Below are positions 19,254 through 27,567 of a stretch of DNA of 64,000 nt, piece after piece. Position 1 is the stretch's first letter; each line of letters begins with the position of its first letter. The stretch is from contig DGSC01000058.1 in assembly GCA_002391275.1 (NCBI GenBank), positions 3,839-67,838 of the forward strand, in the 5' to 3' direction. The position numbers and the translations under genes are program-made. Under the pieces are notes generated by a model, which was not told where the DNA came from, did not search any database, and was given only the letters and a program-made list of their open reading frames with translations. Origin of the DNA: Prevotellaceae bacterium UBA4372. Its GTDB lineage: Bacteria; Bacteroidota; Bacteroidia; Bacteroidales; Bacteroidaceae.

Positions 19254-21209
19254 ATGATACACAGAACAATAAAAAAATGCATTCAGACAGGCTTTATTGG
19301 AGCGACTATAATAGCCTCGCTCCCTGCCTGCACTGATGACCACTTTGATGTGAGCGACGGAGGCGGTGTCGGCGAGAACGCAACAGCCACACTCTGGGAG
19401 CAAATAGAAGCTCAACCCGACCTCAAGAACTTTGCACACATTGTGGCTCAGACACCTGCGTTCAAGGACGAAAAGCATCCCATCAAGGACTATACCTTCA
19501 AGGATGTACTTTCAAGTAACCAGATTCTTACTGTCTTCGCACCTACCGATGATGCCTTTACAGCTGAAGACGTCCATTATTACGATTCGCTTGTCAAGGT
19601 GCGTCCTTATGATGTCTATCTCCGATTAGTGGGCAACCATATTGCCCGGAACCGCTATGTCGCTACGGGACAGAATCCCAACGGCACGCCAGAGCGCATC
19701 ATAATGGTAAACAACAAGAAAGGATATTTCGATCGTCTCGGTTATTTCGACCGTTCACAGAATCCTGCTGTTCGCACAAAGCTTGGTGAAGCTAACATTC
19801 CTGCCACGAATGGCGTACTTCACAAATTAGGGACTATCTCTCCCTTTGCCTACAATGCTTATGAGTACATTCGGGCCAACGATAATCAATTCAGTCACCT
19901 CAACTCATGGGTTCAAAAGCACGACACGCTCTATTTCAACTCTGAACTAAGTGCTGAAGCTGGTGCAAACCCATTAACAGGTGAACCGGTTTATGTAGAC
20001 AGTGTTTACGTTCGTTACAATTCACTCTATCAATACTCTTATCGCCCCGCTTCTGAAGAATGGATTATGCCCCATAAAGGCATCAATGCAAATCTCGAGG
20101 CTGAAGATAGTATCTGGGCCGTTGTGTTGCCAACAGATGCTGCATGGGAAGAGGCTTACAATAGTATGAAAGACGAATACGTCTACGCCAACACCTATTT
20201 TGACAAGACCAAGGAAGATGCTCTCATTAAAGATAGTCCCCAGGCAAAACGCGGTATGACTGTGGCTGTAACAGATTCTTTGAGAGACATAGCCTTGAAT
20301 ATGGACATGGTATCGCCCTTGACATTCAATGTCCGCATGCAAAAGCGTATACCTGAGCAGCCCACATTCTGGAACCTTGAAACATTCCAGAAATATGATA
20401 TCGTTAAACTTTTCAACACTCGTGGCGACACCATCACCACTGACGAGAAAGCCACTTATAATGTCAAGCCTCTCATCTTCGATGGCAAGGAACCTATTGC
20501 TGTCAGTAATGGTGTAGTTTACCCTGTTGACCATTGGAACTACGACAAGGCCTGGGGTTATAAAGACGTTGAAGTAAAAGTGAGCCCCGCATCAATCTTC
20601 CAAAACGTTCGATACAACCTTACCGAACGAGAGCAGAAAGATGAGACCCGCACCTACAATGCCTCTTACGAAATTAAAAGTTTCAATAGCGAGACCAGTG
20701 CTCTGGCAAACGACAGTGCTCTGGGCAAGGTGAGCAAGAACACGTTCATGACATTCTTCAAGAGCAATGGTTCACCTACGGTTGAGCTGATACTTCGCGA
20801 CACCGAGCAAGATCGTCAAATCCGCAGCAACGTGCCTTATGACATATATGTTGTAATGGTACCAGATTTCTATCGTGCCGACCCCGACAGCATCGTAGCC
20901 ATGGTTCCTGGAGAAACACCATTTAAGCAGAATAAAATGCAAGTTCAGATCAACTACCTGAGCGATGATGGGCGTGAGCAAAAGACTGGAGTCTCTGAGA
21001 TGCGCTTTGAATATAACGGTGCACGCGTTGACACAGTTTATGCTGGAACCTTTACGTTCCCCTATTCCTACCGTAATTTGCAGAAGTGCTATCCAACCAT
21101 GATTATCACTTCACAGAATATAGGAAATCTGGCAAGTCAAGGCTACCAGCGTACGTTCTCCATTGACCGTGTCATTCTGAGAGCAAAAAATAAAGCTGAA
21201 GAAGAATAA
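19254..21209 (+). CDS. FAS1-domain lipoprotein
   Basis: A 651-residue lipoprotein (lipobox ASLPAC, then TDDHFDVSD). FAS1 unit one covers about 40-200 with the consensus-like TVFAPTDDAFTAED and KLGTISPFAYNAYE; unit two covers about 225-410 with AVVLPTDAAWEEAYN. The last 200 residues (from about 435) form a separate region without a recognised motif, possibly beta-rich (TVELILRDTEQDRQI, PYDIYVVMVPDF). It starts 25 bases after the preceding FAS1 gene and ends 30 bases before the second SusC. Confidence 0.77.
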   Translation: MIHRTIKKCIQTGFIGATIIASLPACTDDHFDVSDGGGVGENATATLWEQIEAQPDLKNFAHIVAQTPAFKDEKHPIKDYTFKDVLSSNQILTVFAPTDDAFTAEDVHYYDSLVKVRPYDVYLRLVGNHIARNRYVATGQNPNGTPERIIMVNNKKGYFDRLGYFDRSQNPAVRTKLGEANIPATNGVLHKLGTISPFAYNAYEYIRANDNQFSHLNSWVQKHDTLYFNSELSAEAGANPLTGEPVYVDSVYVRYNSLYQYSYRPASEEWIMPHKGINANLEAEDSIWAVVLPTDAAWEEAYNSMKDEYVYANTYFDKTKEDALIKDSPQAKRGMTVAVTDSLRDIALNMDMVSPLTFNVRMQKRIPEQPTFWNLETFQKYDIVKLFNTRGDTITTDEKATYNVKPLIFDGKEPIAVSNGVVYPVDHWNYDKAWGYKDVEVKVSPASIFQNVRYNLTEREQKDETRTYNASYEIKSFNSETSALANDSALGKVSKNTFMTFFKSNGSPTVELILRDTEQDRQIRSNVPYDIYVVMVPDFYRADPDSIVAMVPGETPFKQNKMQVQINYLSDDGREQKTGVSEMRFEYNGARVDTVYAGTFTFPYSYRNLQKCYPTMIITSQNIGNLASQGYQRTFSIDRVILRAKNKAEEE

Positions 21210-21239
21210 CAATGTGAACCCACAAACAAATCTGAAATC

Positions 21240-24200
21240 ATGAGTATGAGATTCAATCAATCTAACCTCCATAAGGCTTTCTGCCGTGCTCTTTGCCTGA
21301 TGCTCGTTTCTGGGGTCAGCATTGTTCCGACTTTCGCTCAAGACGAAGTCGACGCAGAAGGCATCGCCGAGGCCGACAGTCTGGCGCTCGTTAAACGTCG
21401 TCTGGCTAAGAAGCCTGAAAAACAATATGAAATGAAAAAAGTGGCGGGTACCATCACAGATGCCGCCACAGGAGCTCCTATGGGTGGCGTGAGAGTGCAA
21501 GCGTTGCAACTGCCAAAGTACTCAACCCTCACCGGTGAAGATGGTTCATACAGCCTTGAAGTGCCTGTATTCTGCCATTCAATCATAGTAGATGCCCCTG
21601 ACTACAACCTGCTTCAGCTTGCCATAAAAGGCGAAACAGGTCAGGATGCAAGGCTACTAAGCAGTAGTTTCTCGAAGTTCTATACCGACGGTACCAATAT
21701 TAACTCGGAACGAACGGTTAAGCTTGACCAGACCAGTTCCATTAATGTTGAAACCGACATCCAGAATCTGCTTGCCGCAGACGTGCATTCCACCAGTCGC
21801 AGTGCTTTGCTTGGTCAGGGTGCATACATGACTATTCGAGGCATCAACTCTCTGAATGCTACAGCCCAGCCCTTGTTTATCGTTGACGGTAATATGATCG
21901 ACATTCAAGAGGAACGTACCAGTCTTCACCAAGGATTCTTCAACAACATCTTGTCAGGCATAGATCCTGAGAATGTTGAAAGCATTAAGGTCATAAAGAA
22001 TGGTACCGCACTCTATGGAGCCAAGGGTGCCAACGGTGTGATTATCATCAACACCAAGCGTGGCCACAGCATGGCCACCAAAATTAATGTCCGCGTGTAC
22101 GGAGGTGTGGAACTCGCCCCCAACCGCCTTTCCATGATGGATGGTTCAGCTTATCGCAACTATCTGAGCGAATTAGCCGGTACAGTGAAAGACGTTCGAG
22201 AGTCAACAAGCGGCAACCTCAATCAGTATGCATTCCTCAATGAAGCGCCTGAGAGCAGCAACTACTACCGCAGTGTTTTCCACAACAACACCGACTGGCA
22301 GAAAGACCTCTACCGCACAGCATTCACCCAAAACTACAAAGTAAGCGTTGAGGGTGGTGATGACATTGGTATGTACGACCTATCTCTCGGCTATACCAAG
22401 GGCGACGCCACTCTCAAAGGCAACGACTTCAGCCGTCTGAATCTTCGCTTCAACACCGACATCAAGGTGTTTGAGAAGGTGACCGCAGGTCTCGATATTG
22501 CCTACAACCAGACGAGCTACAACGTCCTTGACAATGGATGGAGCGAAGAATACACCATGCAGAATATTGGTTCGACGAATGTTCTTGGCTTGCTTCAGGC
22601 TCCTTTCCTCTCGCCTTATGCCTACTACCACGACGAAAACACAGGTCGTCTGGAGCTGTCGCATGATTATGCTGGTAAATATGCCTCCACAGCTGTCTTA
22701 GGTAAATGGGTTCAGAATCCTTTCGCTTTCCCCCATGGCCTTGACTACGACATCAATGAGTGCCTGCGCAATCCCTATTGGATTATTCAGAATGGTAAAG
22801 GTAAGAACAAGAATTATGCTGAACTGACACAGATCAACATCAATTTCTCACCTCGTTACCAGATTACCAAGCAGTTGTCTCTGACAGATCGTTTCAACTA
22901 CACCCTTAACCGAAACAACGAAAAGTACTTCTTGCCTATTAACGGTGCCACGATGTACTTCCTCACCGACTTGGGTGAAATCTCGTCTGTGCTGAAATCA
23001 CAATTCACAAAAGAGACTACTATCAACAATGACCTTCGCATTGAGTGGGGCAACAATTATGGAGCTCACACCGTGAACGTCTTTGCGGGATGGCGCTACA
23101 ACAACTACAGCTATAGCTACAGTTACATGCGCGGTTACAATAACGAGAACGATAAGCTGCCCAACATCTCTAAAAACATGCAGTATGTCAACTACGGCGG
23201 CACCAAGGACAACTGGATAGATATGGCCTACTATCTCGATGGAAGCTATAACTACCAAAACAAGTACTTTGCTGAATTTATCGTTTCGTCGCAGGCCAGC
23301 AGCCGATTTGGCAAACAGACCAAAGACGGATTCCAACTCGGAGGCGTCAGCTGGGGTATTTTCCCGAGTCTACAGTTAGGTTGGGTCATCAGCAATGAAG
23401 GATGGTTCGACACTACTCGCGGAATCAATTATTTGAAGTTGACAGCCGGTGTCGACCAAAGTGGTAACGATGGCATTGACTACTATGCAGCCCGCACTTA
23501 TTGGGAGAGCCAGCGCCACACCGAGAACACCGTAGGTCTTGTGCTGAAGAATCTCGAGAACACAAGCATCCAGTGGGAAACAACTACACGCTACAATGTT
23601 GCCCTCGAAGGTTCATTCCTTCACAACCGTCTGAATGCCGGTATCGATCTTTTCTGGAGCAAGACCGACAATTTGCTTACGATGAAAGATCTCGACTACC
23701 TCTCAGGTTTAGGCAAATATTGGACCAACGACGGACAGTTGAAGAACCGCGGTTTCGAGTTCCATGCTACTACATCCCTTGTCAATCGCAAGAACGTTAA
23801 ATGGGAGGTAGGTGCCAGCATCGGTCATTACAACAATAAGATAACCAAGATGCCCGAAACCGATATCATCACACTGACGCGTCACGACTGGGCTACTGGC
23901 ACTAACGTAGCCTACAAGACCCTGAAGGGCCACACATCCAGCATCTATGGCAAGGATAACGTTCTCACAGCAGTAGGCTATGCTGCAGGCACCTTCTTTG
24001 GTTGGCAGACCGATGGCGTTCTCGCCAACGATGCCGAAGCCAGCCAAGCAGGATCTCAAGGCTACTTGAAGTACAACACAGGTTTAAAGGAACGCCCCTA
24101 CACCGATTTCCAAGCAGGTGATATGCGCTTTGTTGACCAAAACGGCGATGGCATCATCGATGACAACGACAAGGTGGCCATCGGCAATCCCAACCCAGAT

Positions 24201-24692
24201 ATATACGGAAACATCTTCACCAACTTCACTTGGAAGAACCTTCGTTTGGACGTTAATTTCAGATACTCTCTGGGCAACGATGTCTACAACTACCAACGCT
24301 CTATCCTTGAAGGCTGCAACACAACATACAACCAAACGACAGCCGTTCAGAACCGTTGGAGCTATGAAGGTCAAAACACCTCAATTCCTAAAGTCACATA
24401 TATCGACAGCGAAGACTGGCGAAACAACGAACGCATGTCAGACCGCTGGATTGAAGATGGCAGCTACCTCAAGCTGAAGAACGTACGCCTCACTTACATT
24501 GTTCCCATACGCAATGAGTACATTCAAGGCTTAAAAGTCTGGGGTGAAGCCAATAATCTGTTAACAGTCACCCGTTACTTAGGTGTCGACCCCGAGACCA
24601 GCGCCCGCAACAACGCGCTTTATCAGGGTATAGACGCAGGCTTGCTCTCTGTTGGCCGCAGCTTCAACCTGGGTGTTTCTATCAACCTCTAA
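21240..24692 (+). CDS. SusC/RagA-type TonB-dependent outer-membrane receptor (second pair)
   Basis: An 1150-residue receptor. After the signal peptide (to about 34, VPTFAQ) there is an extra charged stretch of about 35 residues before the carboxypeptidase-regulatory-like domain (GTITDAATGAPMGGV). The plug has TIRGINSLNATAQPLFIVDG and VESIKVIKNGTALYGAKGANG. The barrel contains the DQNGDGIIDDNDKVAIGNP loop typical of SusC. No STN domain. It is followed 13 bases later by its SusD partner. Sequence divergence from the first SusC suggests a different ligand or a different part of the same one. Confidence 0.95.
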   Translation: MSMRFNQSNLHKAFCRALCLMLVSGVSIVPTFAQDEVDAEGIAEADSLALVKRRLAKKPEKQYEMKKVAGTITDAATGAPMGGVRVQALQLPKYSTLTGEDGSYSLEVPVFCHSIIVDAPDYNLLQLAIKGETGQDARLLSSSFSKFYTDGTNINSERTVKLDQTSSINVETDIQNLLAADVHSTSRSALLGQGAYMTIRGINSLNATAQPLFIVDGNMIDIQEERTSLHQGFFNNILSGIDPENVESIKVIKNGTALYGAKGANGVIIINTKRGHSMATKINVRVYGGVELAPNRLSMMDGSAYRNYLSELAGTVKDVRESTSGNLNQYAFLNEAPESSNYYRSVFHNNTDWQKDLYRTAFTQNYKVSVEGGDDIGMYDLSLGYTKGDATLKGNDFSRLNLRFNTDIKVFEKVTAGLDIAYNQTSYNVLDNGWSEEYTMQNIGSTNVLGLLQAPFLSPYAYYHDENTGRLELSHDYAGKYASTAVLGKWVQNPFAFPHGLDYDINECLRNPYWIIQNGKGKNKNYAELTQININFSPRYQITKQLSLTDRFNYTLNRNNEKYFLPINGATMYFLTDLGEISSVLKSQFTKETTINNDLRIEWGNNYGAHTVNVFAGWRYNNYSYSYSYMRGYNNENDKLPNISKNMQYVNYGGTKDNWIDMAYYLDGSYNYQNKYFAEFIVSSQASSRFGKQTKDGFQLGGVSWGIFPSLQLGWVISNEGWFDTTRGINYLKLTAGVDQSGNDGIDYYAARTYWESQRHTENTVGLVLKNLENTSIQWETTTRYNVALEGSFLHNRLNAGIDLFWSKTDNLLTMKDLDYLSGLGKYWTNDGQLKNRGFEFHATTSLVNRKNVKWEVGASIGHYNNKITKMPETDIITLTRHDWATGTNVAYKTLKGHTSSIYGKDNVLTAVGYAAGTFFGWQTDGVLANDAEASQAGSQGYLKYNTGLKERPYTDFQAGDMRFVDQNGDGIIDDNDKVAIGNPNPDIYGNIFTNFTWKNLRLDVNFRYSLGNDVYNYQRSILEGCNTTYNQTTAVQNRWSYEGQNTSIPKVTYIDSEDWRNNERMSDRWIEDGSYLKLKNVRLTYIVPIRNEYIQGLKVWGEANNLLTVTRYLGVDPETSARNNALYQGIDAGLLSVGRSFNLGVSINL

Positions 24693-24705
24693 TCCTACCA
24701 TCAGT

Positions 24706-26952
24706 ATGAAAAAGAAAATAATAACAGCTTTCCTCTGTGCCCTCTCCTTGGGCATGGGATTTACCTCTTGCGAGGATATGCTCACGGGGGATATGAACCG
24801 CCACGTCGGCATCGAAGAATTGGCCCAGGATACGCTCTACAGCTATTGGGGTATCCTTCGCAGCCTGCAACATGTAGCCGAGCGCTACGTCATCTTAGGC
24901 GAAGGTCGAGGCGACTTGATTGATGGCACTCAGTATGTCAGCGACTCTATCAATTCTATCCTCAGCTTCGGGCTCACAGGCGATGCTTCTGACGGTTCCA
25001 ACAGATACCTCAAGGCTGCCGATTTCTACCACATCGTGAATTCGTGCAACGCATATATCTATCGCGCAGACACAGCTGCCGTATCAGGCCTCAACCGCCC
25101 ACTCATGCTCAGCGAGTATGCTCAGGTTGCATCCATTCGTGCCTGGGCGTATCTACAGTTGGTCCTCAACTATGGCCGAGTGCCCTACTTCGAGAAGCCT
25201 ATGCTCTCAACGGCCGATATGGAAGATTTCCGTCAAGCCTCACAGTATGTCGACGCCAACAGTCTTGCTAACACAAACGTGGTGAAGCTTGTAGACAAGT
25301 TGCGTTACGTACCGAAGCTTTTTGCTGGCGACAGCATCCCAGTCATCGGGTACCCCAACTACTACACCTATGGCTATTCACAAACAATCGCGCATGCCAC
25401 ACAGTGTGTGTTCCCGAACGACCTTGTTCTTGGTGACATCTACCTCCTAAAGGCTCAGGGCGAAGGCTCAGAGGCCGACTATCGTCAGGCTGCTCAGTAC
25501 TACTACAACTTCCTCAACTCTGACAAAGGCGGTCCACTTCTTCCTCGCAATCTTACTGGCTATATGGAGAAGAACTTCATCACTGAACAATATCAGCTCG
25601 ACAGGGGTAGGAGCTCATGGCTTTCGATGTTTAACAGCAAGACCCAAACTGGTAGGAATGCGGAACTCGTGACCATCATCCCCAGCAACACCAATAAGCT
25701 ATGGGGTGAAGTTCTCCGAGGCATCAATGAATTGTTTGGTTTTGATGCAACAATCCGCGTCAACACTTCAACAGCCGACTCAACCACATCGGCATCCATC
25801 TACCTTCAAAACAATTTCGAGCATCAGCTTGATGCTTCCAAGGCCTATTTCAACCTTAATAAGAGCCAGAACTTTGAAGCGTACATTGGTCCGTCAGGTT
25901 TGGAGGTCTGCACTGTCTTCAATGGTGCCGGTGATGCCCGCTACTGGATGGCAACCCAGAATTATACCGACTTCGAAAAGGGTGCACAAGATCAGGTGAA
26001 CTTTGTTCAGAAGCAGAACCCCAATGGCAATTTCTCAACGACATATCCCATCATCTACCGCAAGGGTAGTATTTGGCTTCGCTTTGCTGAAGCGCTCAAT
26101 GGCGCAGGTTTCCCGGGTTATGCTTTCGCAATCCTTCGTCATGGACTGATTGGCACGGAACAATGGCTACCTTCATCTGACGATGATTATCCCTTCGTTA
26201 CGTATAAGTATTTCGATCCTACACTTGCTACGCCAGTCGACACGGTGTTCTACGACAACTACGAAGACCTTGTAGCCAGCCTTAGTGCAGGACTCGACAC
26301 GCTGACTACGGCTGAAGATTCTACCGCATTCATCAATACTCACATGGCTCAGGTAGGCGTCACACGCTCTGAGATAAGCAAAGGGTTAGTCGTGTGCGAC
26401 TACATCAGTCGTCGCGAGATGCAGAAAGCTAAGAGCGCTCCGTTCCTTAACTTCAACAGCATTTTCCTTCGTGGCGAGAATTCCAACAGAACCCTGTCGA
26501 TTTATTCGGGCATCACAGAATATAGCTTGGGCACGGTATCAGAATCTAATCCCAATGGCCCGGTAACAATCGGTATTCACGCCCGAGGCAACGGAACTCT
26601 GCGCCTCAACGAGCGCCAGTCGACCTTCAATTATGTTGATCAAATCAACAAGATGCTGAAACTGTATGAAGGTGTTCAAGAGCCGCTCACCGAAGCTCAG
26701 ATCTACGATCCTGAAAACCTACGCACGGTGCAGAAAGCTATTGCCAATCTTATTCTCGATGAGTTGGCTTTGGAAACGAGCTTCGAAGGCAACCGCTTCT
26801 TCGATCTTCTCTGCTATAGCCGCTTCATAGGTGGCACGGAAGGTGTTGAGCGTCTGGCTAAGAAGGTAGCTACGCGTAGCGGTGAGCTCGACAACTCTCT
26901 CTATTCTCACCTCCTCAATCAAAACAACTGGTACTTCAAGCTTCCGCAATAA
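24706..26952 (+). CDS. SusD/RagB-type lipoprotein (second pair), long version
   Basis: A 748-residue lipoprotein, longer than most SusD proteins. The ATG at 24706 gives the signal peptide MKKKIITAFLCALSLGMGF and lipobox TSC followed by EDMLTGD; upstream in-frame codons overlap SusC and are not used. SusD features include YAQVASIRAWAYLQLVLNYGRVPYFEKP and the C-terminal LALETSFEGNRFFDLLCYSR. It is the last gene of the operon; a strong terminator begins 64 bases after its stop. Confidence 0.92.
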   Translation: MKKKIITAFLCALSLGMGFTSCEDMLTGDMNRHVGIEELAQDTLYSYWGILRSLQHVAERYVILGEGRGDLIDGTQYVSDSINSILSFGLTGDASDGSNRYLKAADFYHIVNSCNAYIYRADTAAVSGLNRPLMLSEYAQVASIRAWAYLQLVLNYGRVPYFEKPMLSTADMEDFRQASQYVDANSLANTNVVKLVDKLRYVPKLFAGDSIPVIGYPNYYTYGYSQTIAHATQCVFPNDLVLGDIYLLKAQGEGSEADYRQAAQYYYNFLNSDKGGPLLPRNLTGYMEKNFITEQYQLDRGRSSWLSMFNSKTQTGRNAELVTIIPSNTNKLWGEVLRGINELFGFDATIRVNTSTADSTTSASIYLQNNFEHQLDASKAYFNLNKSQNFEAYIGPSGLEVCTVFNGAGDARYWMATQNYTDFEKGAQDQVNFVQKQNPNGNFSTTYPIIYRKGSIWLRFAEALNGAGFPGYAFAILRHGLIGTEQWLPSSDDDYPFVTYKYFDPTLATPVDTVFYDNYEDLVASLSAGLDTLTTAEDSTAFINTHMAQVGVTRSEISKGLVVCDYISRREMQKAKSAPFLNFNSIFLRGENSNRTLSIYSGITEYSLGTVSESNPNGPVTIGIHARGNGTLRLNERQSTFNYVDQINKMLKLYEGVQEPLTEAQIYDPENLRTVQKAIANLILDELALETSFEGNRFFDLLCYSRFIGGTEGVERLAKKVATRSGELDNSLYSHLLNQNNWYFKLPQ

Positions 26953-27016
26953 GCAAAGCTCTACAGCACCGAAGGCCGAAAAGGACGTAGGAATGCTGTA
27001 AAAGCGAAAAACAAAA

Positions 27017-27064
27017 GCGCACAGGTACGTCGCATAAAAACGACAAACCTGTGCGCATTTTTTA
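27017..27064 (+). terminator. Rho-independent terminator of the FAS1/SusCD operon
   Basis: Perfect arms GCGCACAGGT (27017-27026) and ACCTGTGCGC (27047-27056), with an inner GTCG/CGAC pairing (27029-27032 and 27041-27044), followed by a T-rich run. This is a strong intrinsic terminator. Confidence 0.9.
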
Positions 27065-27137
27065 TTTTATCCCTTACCAATTTACCTTGCTGGCCCTGTC
27101 CTTCATTCCTAAGAAGAAAGGAGGGCGAAAATATACA

Positions 27138-27216
27138 CCTAAGAGAATTAGACGATGCGCCTAAGAGAATTGGATGATGCGCCTAAGAGAATTGGATGAT
27201 GCGCCTAAGAGAAATT
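27138..27216. repeat. 22-bp tandem repeat, 3.6 copies
   Basis: Units start at 27138, 27160, 27182 and 27204. Each begins CCTAAGAGAATT and ends GATGCG; unit one differs from units two and three at two bases, the last is partial. There are no spacers, so it is not a CRISPR array. It lies in the 615-base gap between the FAS1/SusCD terminator and the lacZ promoter. No gene is seen in that gap. Confidence 0.92.
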
Positions 27217-27373
27217 AAGAACTGCCCTAAAACAGCAGTCTTCTTACAAGGCAATTCATTGGTGAGAAATGGAGTAAAAGATTCAAGATAAGCATTAGAA
27301 AGTTTCTTTTCAGACAGGCAGTTCATTCAAATGCGAACAAGTATCACGCCAGATTGATATGGAGGTTGGAGGC

Positions 27374-27385
27374 ACTGACGTCAGT
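27374..27385. other. 12-bp perfect palindrome upstream of the lacZ-operon promoter
   Basis: ACTGACGTCAGT, 113 bases before the -33 element. A dimeric regulator site is possible; 12 bp is short enough that chance cannot be excluded. Confidence 0.3.
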
Positions 27386-27498
27386 CGGAAAATACGCCGT
27401 GCAAGAACAGATACAGCATACAATGAGAGACATACCAATCATCGACCTTAACCCCAGCAGTCATCGAATCGTTTTTTCGGAGTTTTTTTTCGATATTG

Positions 27499-27530
27499 TT
27501 TGGCTTGAACTTCTATTTTATGTATCTTCG
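27499..27530 (+). promoter_or_regulatory. Promoter of the lacZ operon
   Basis: TTTG (27499-27502), 20 bases, then TATCTTCG (27523-27530), a close match to the Bacteroidetes consensus TTTG-N19-21-TAnnTTTG. The ATG of the beta-galactosidase is 37 bases further. A T-rich tract lies just upstream. Confidence 0.75.
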
Positions 27531-27567
27531 CACACAAATAGTAACTAACAATCCTAAACGAAAGCAA

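Noticed and set aside
27138..27216. CRISPR array
   Set aside because: Repeats are directly adjacent with no spacers, and there are no cas genes.
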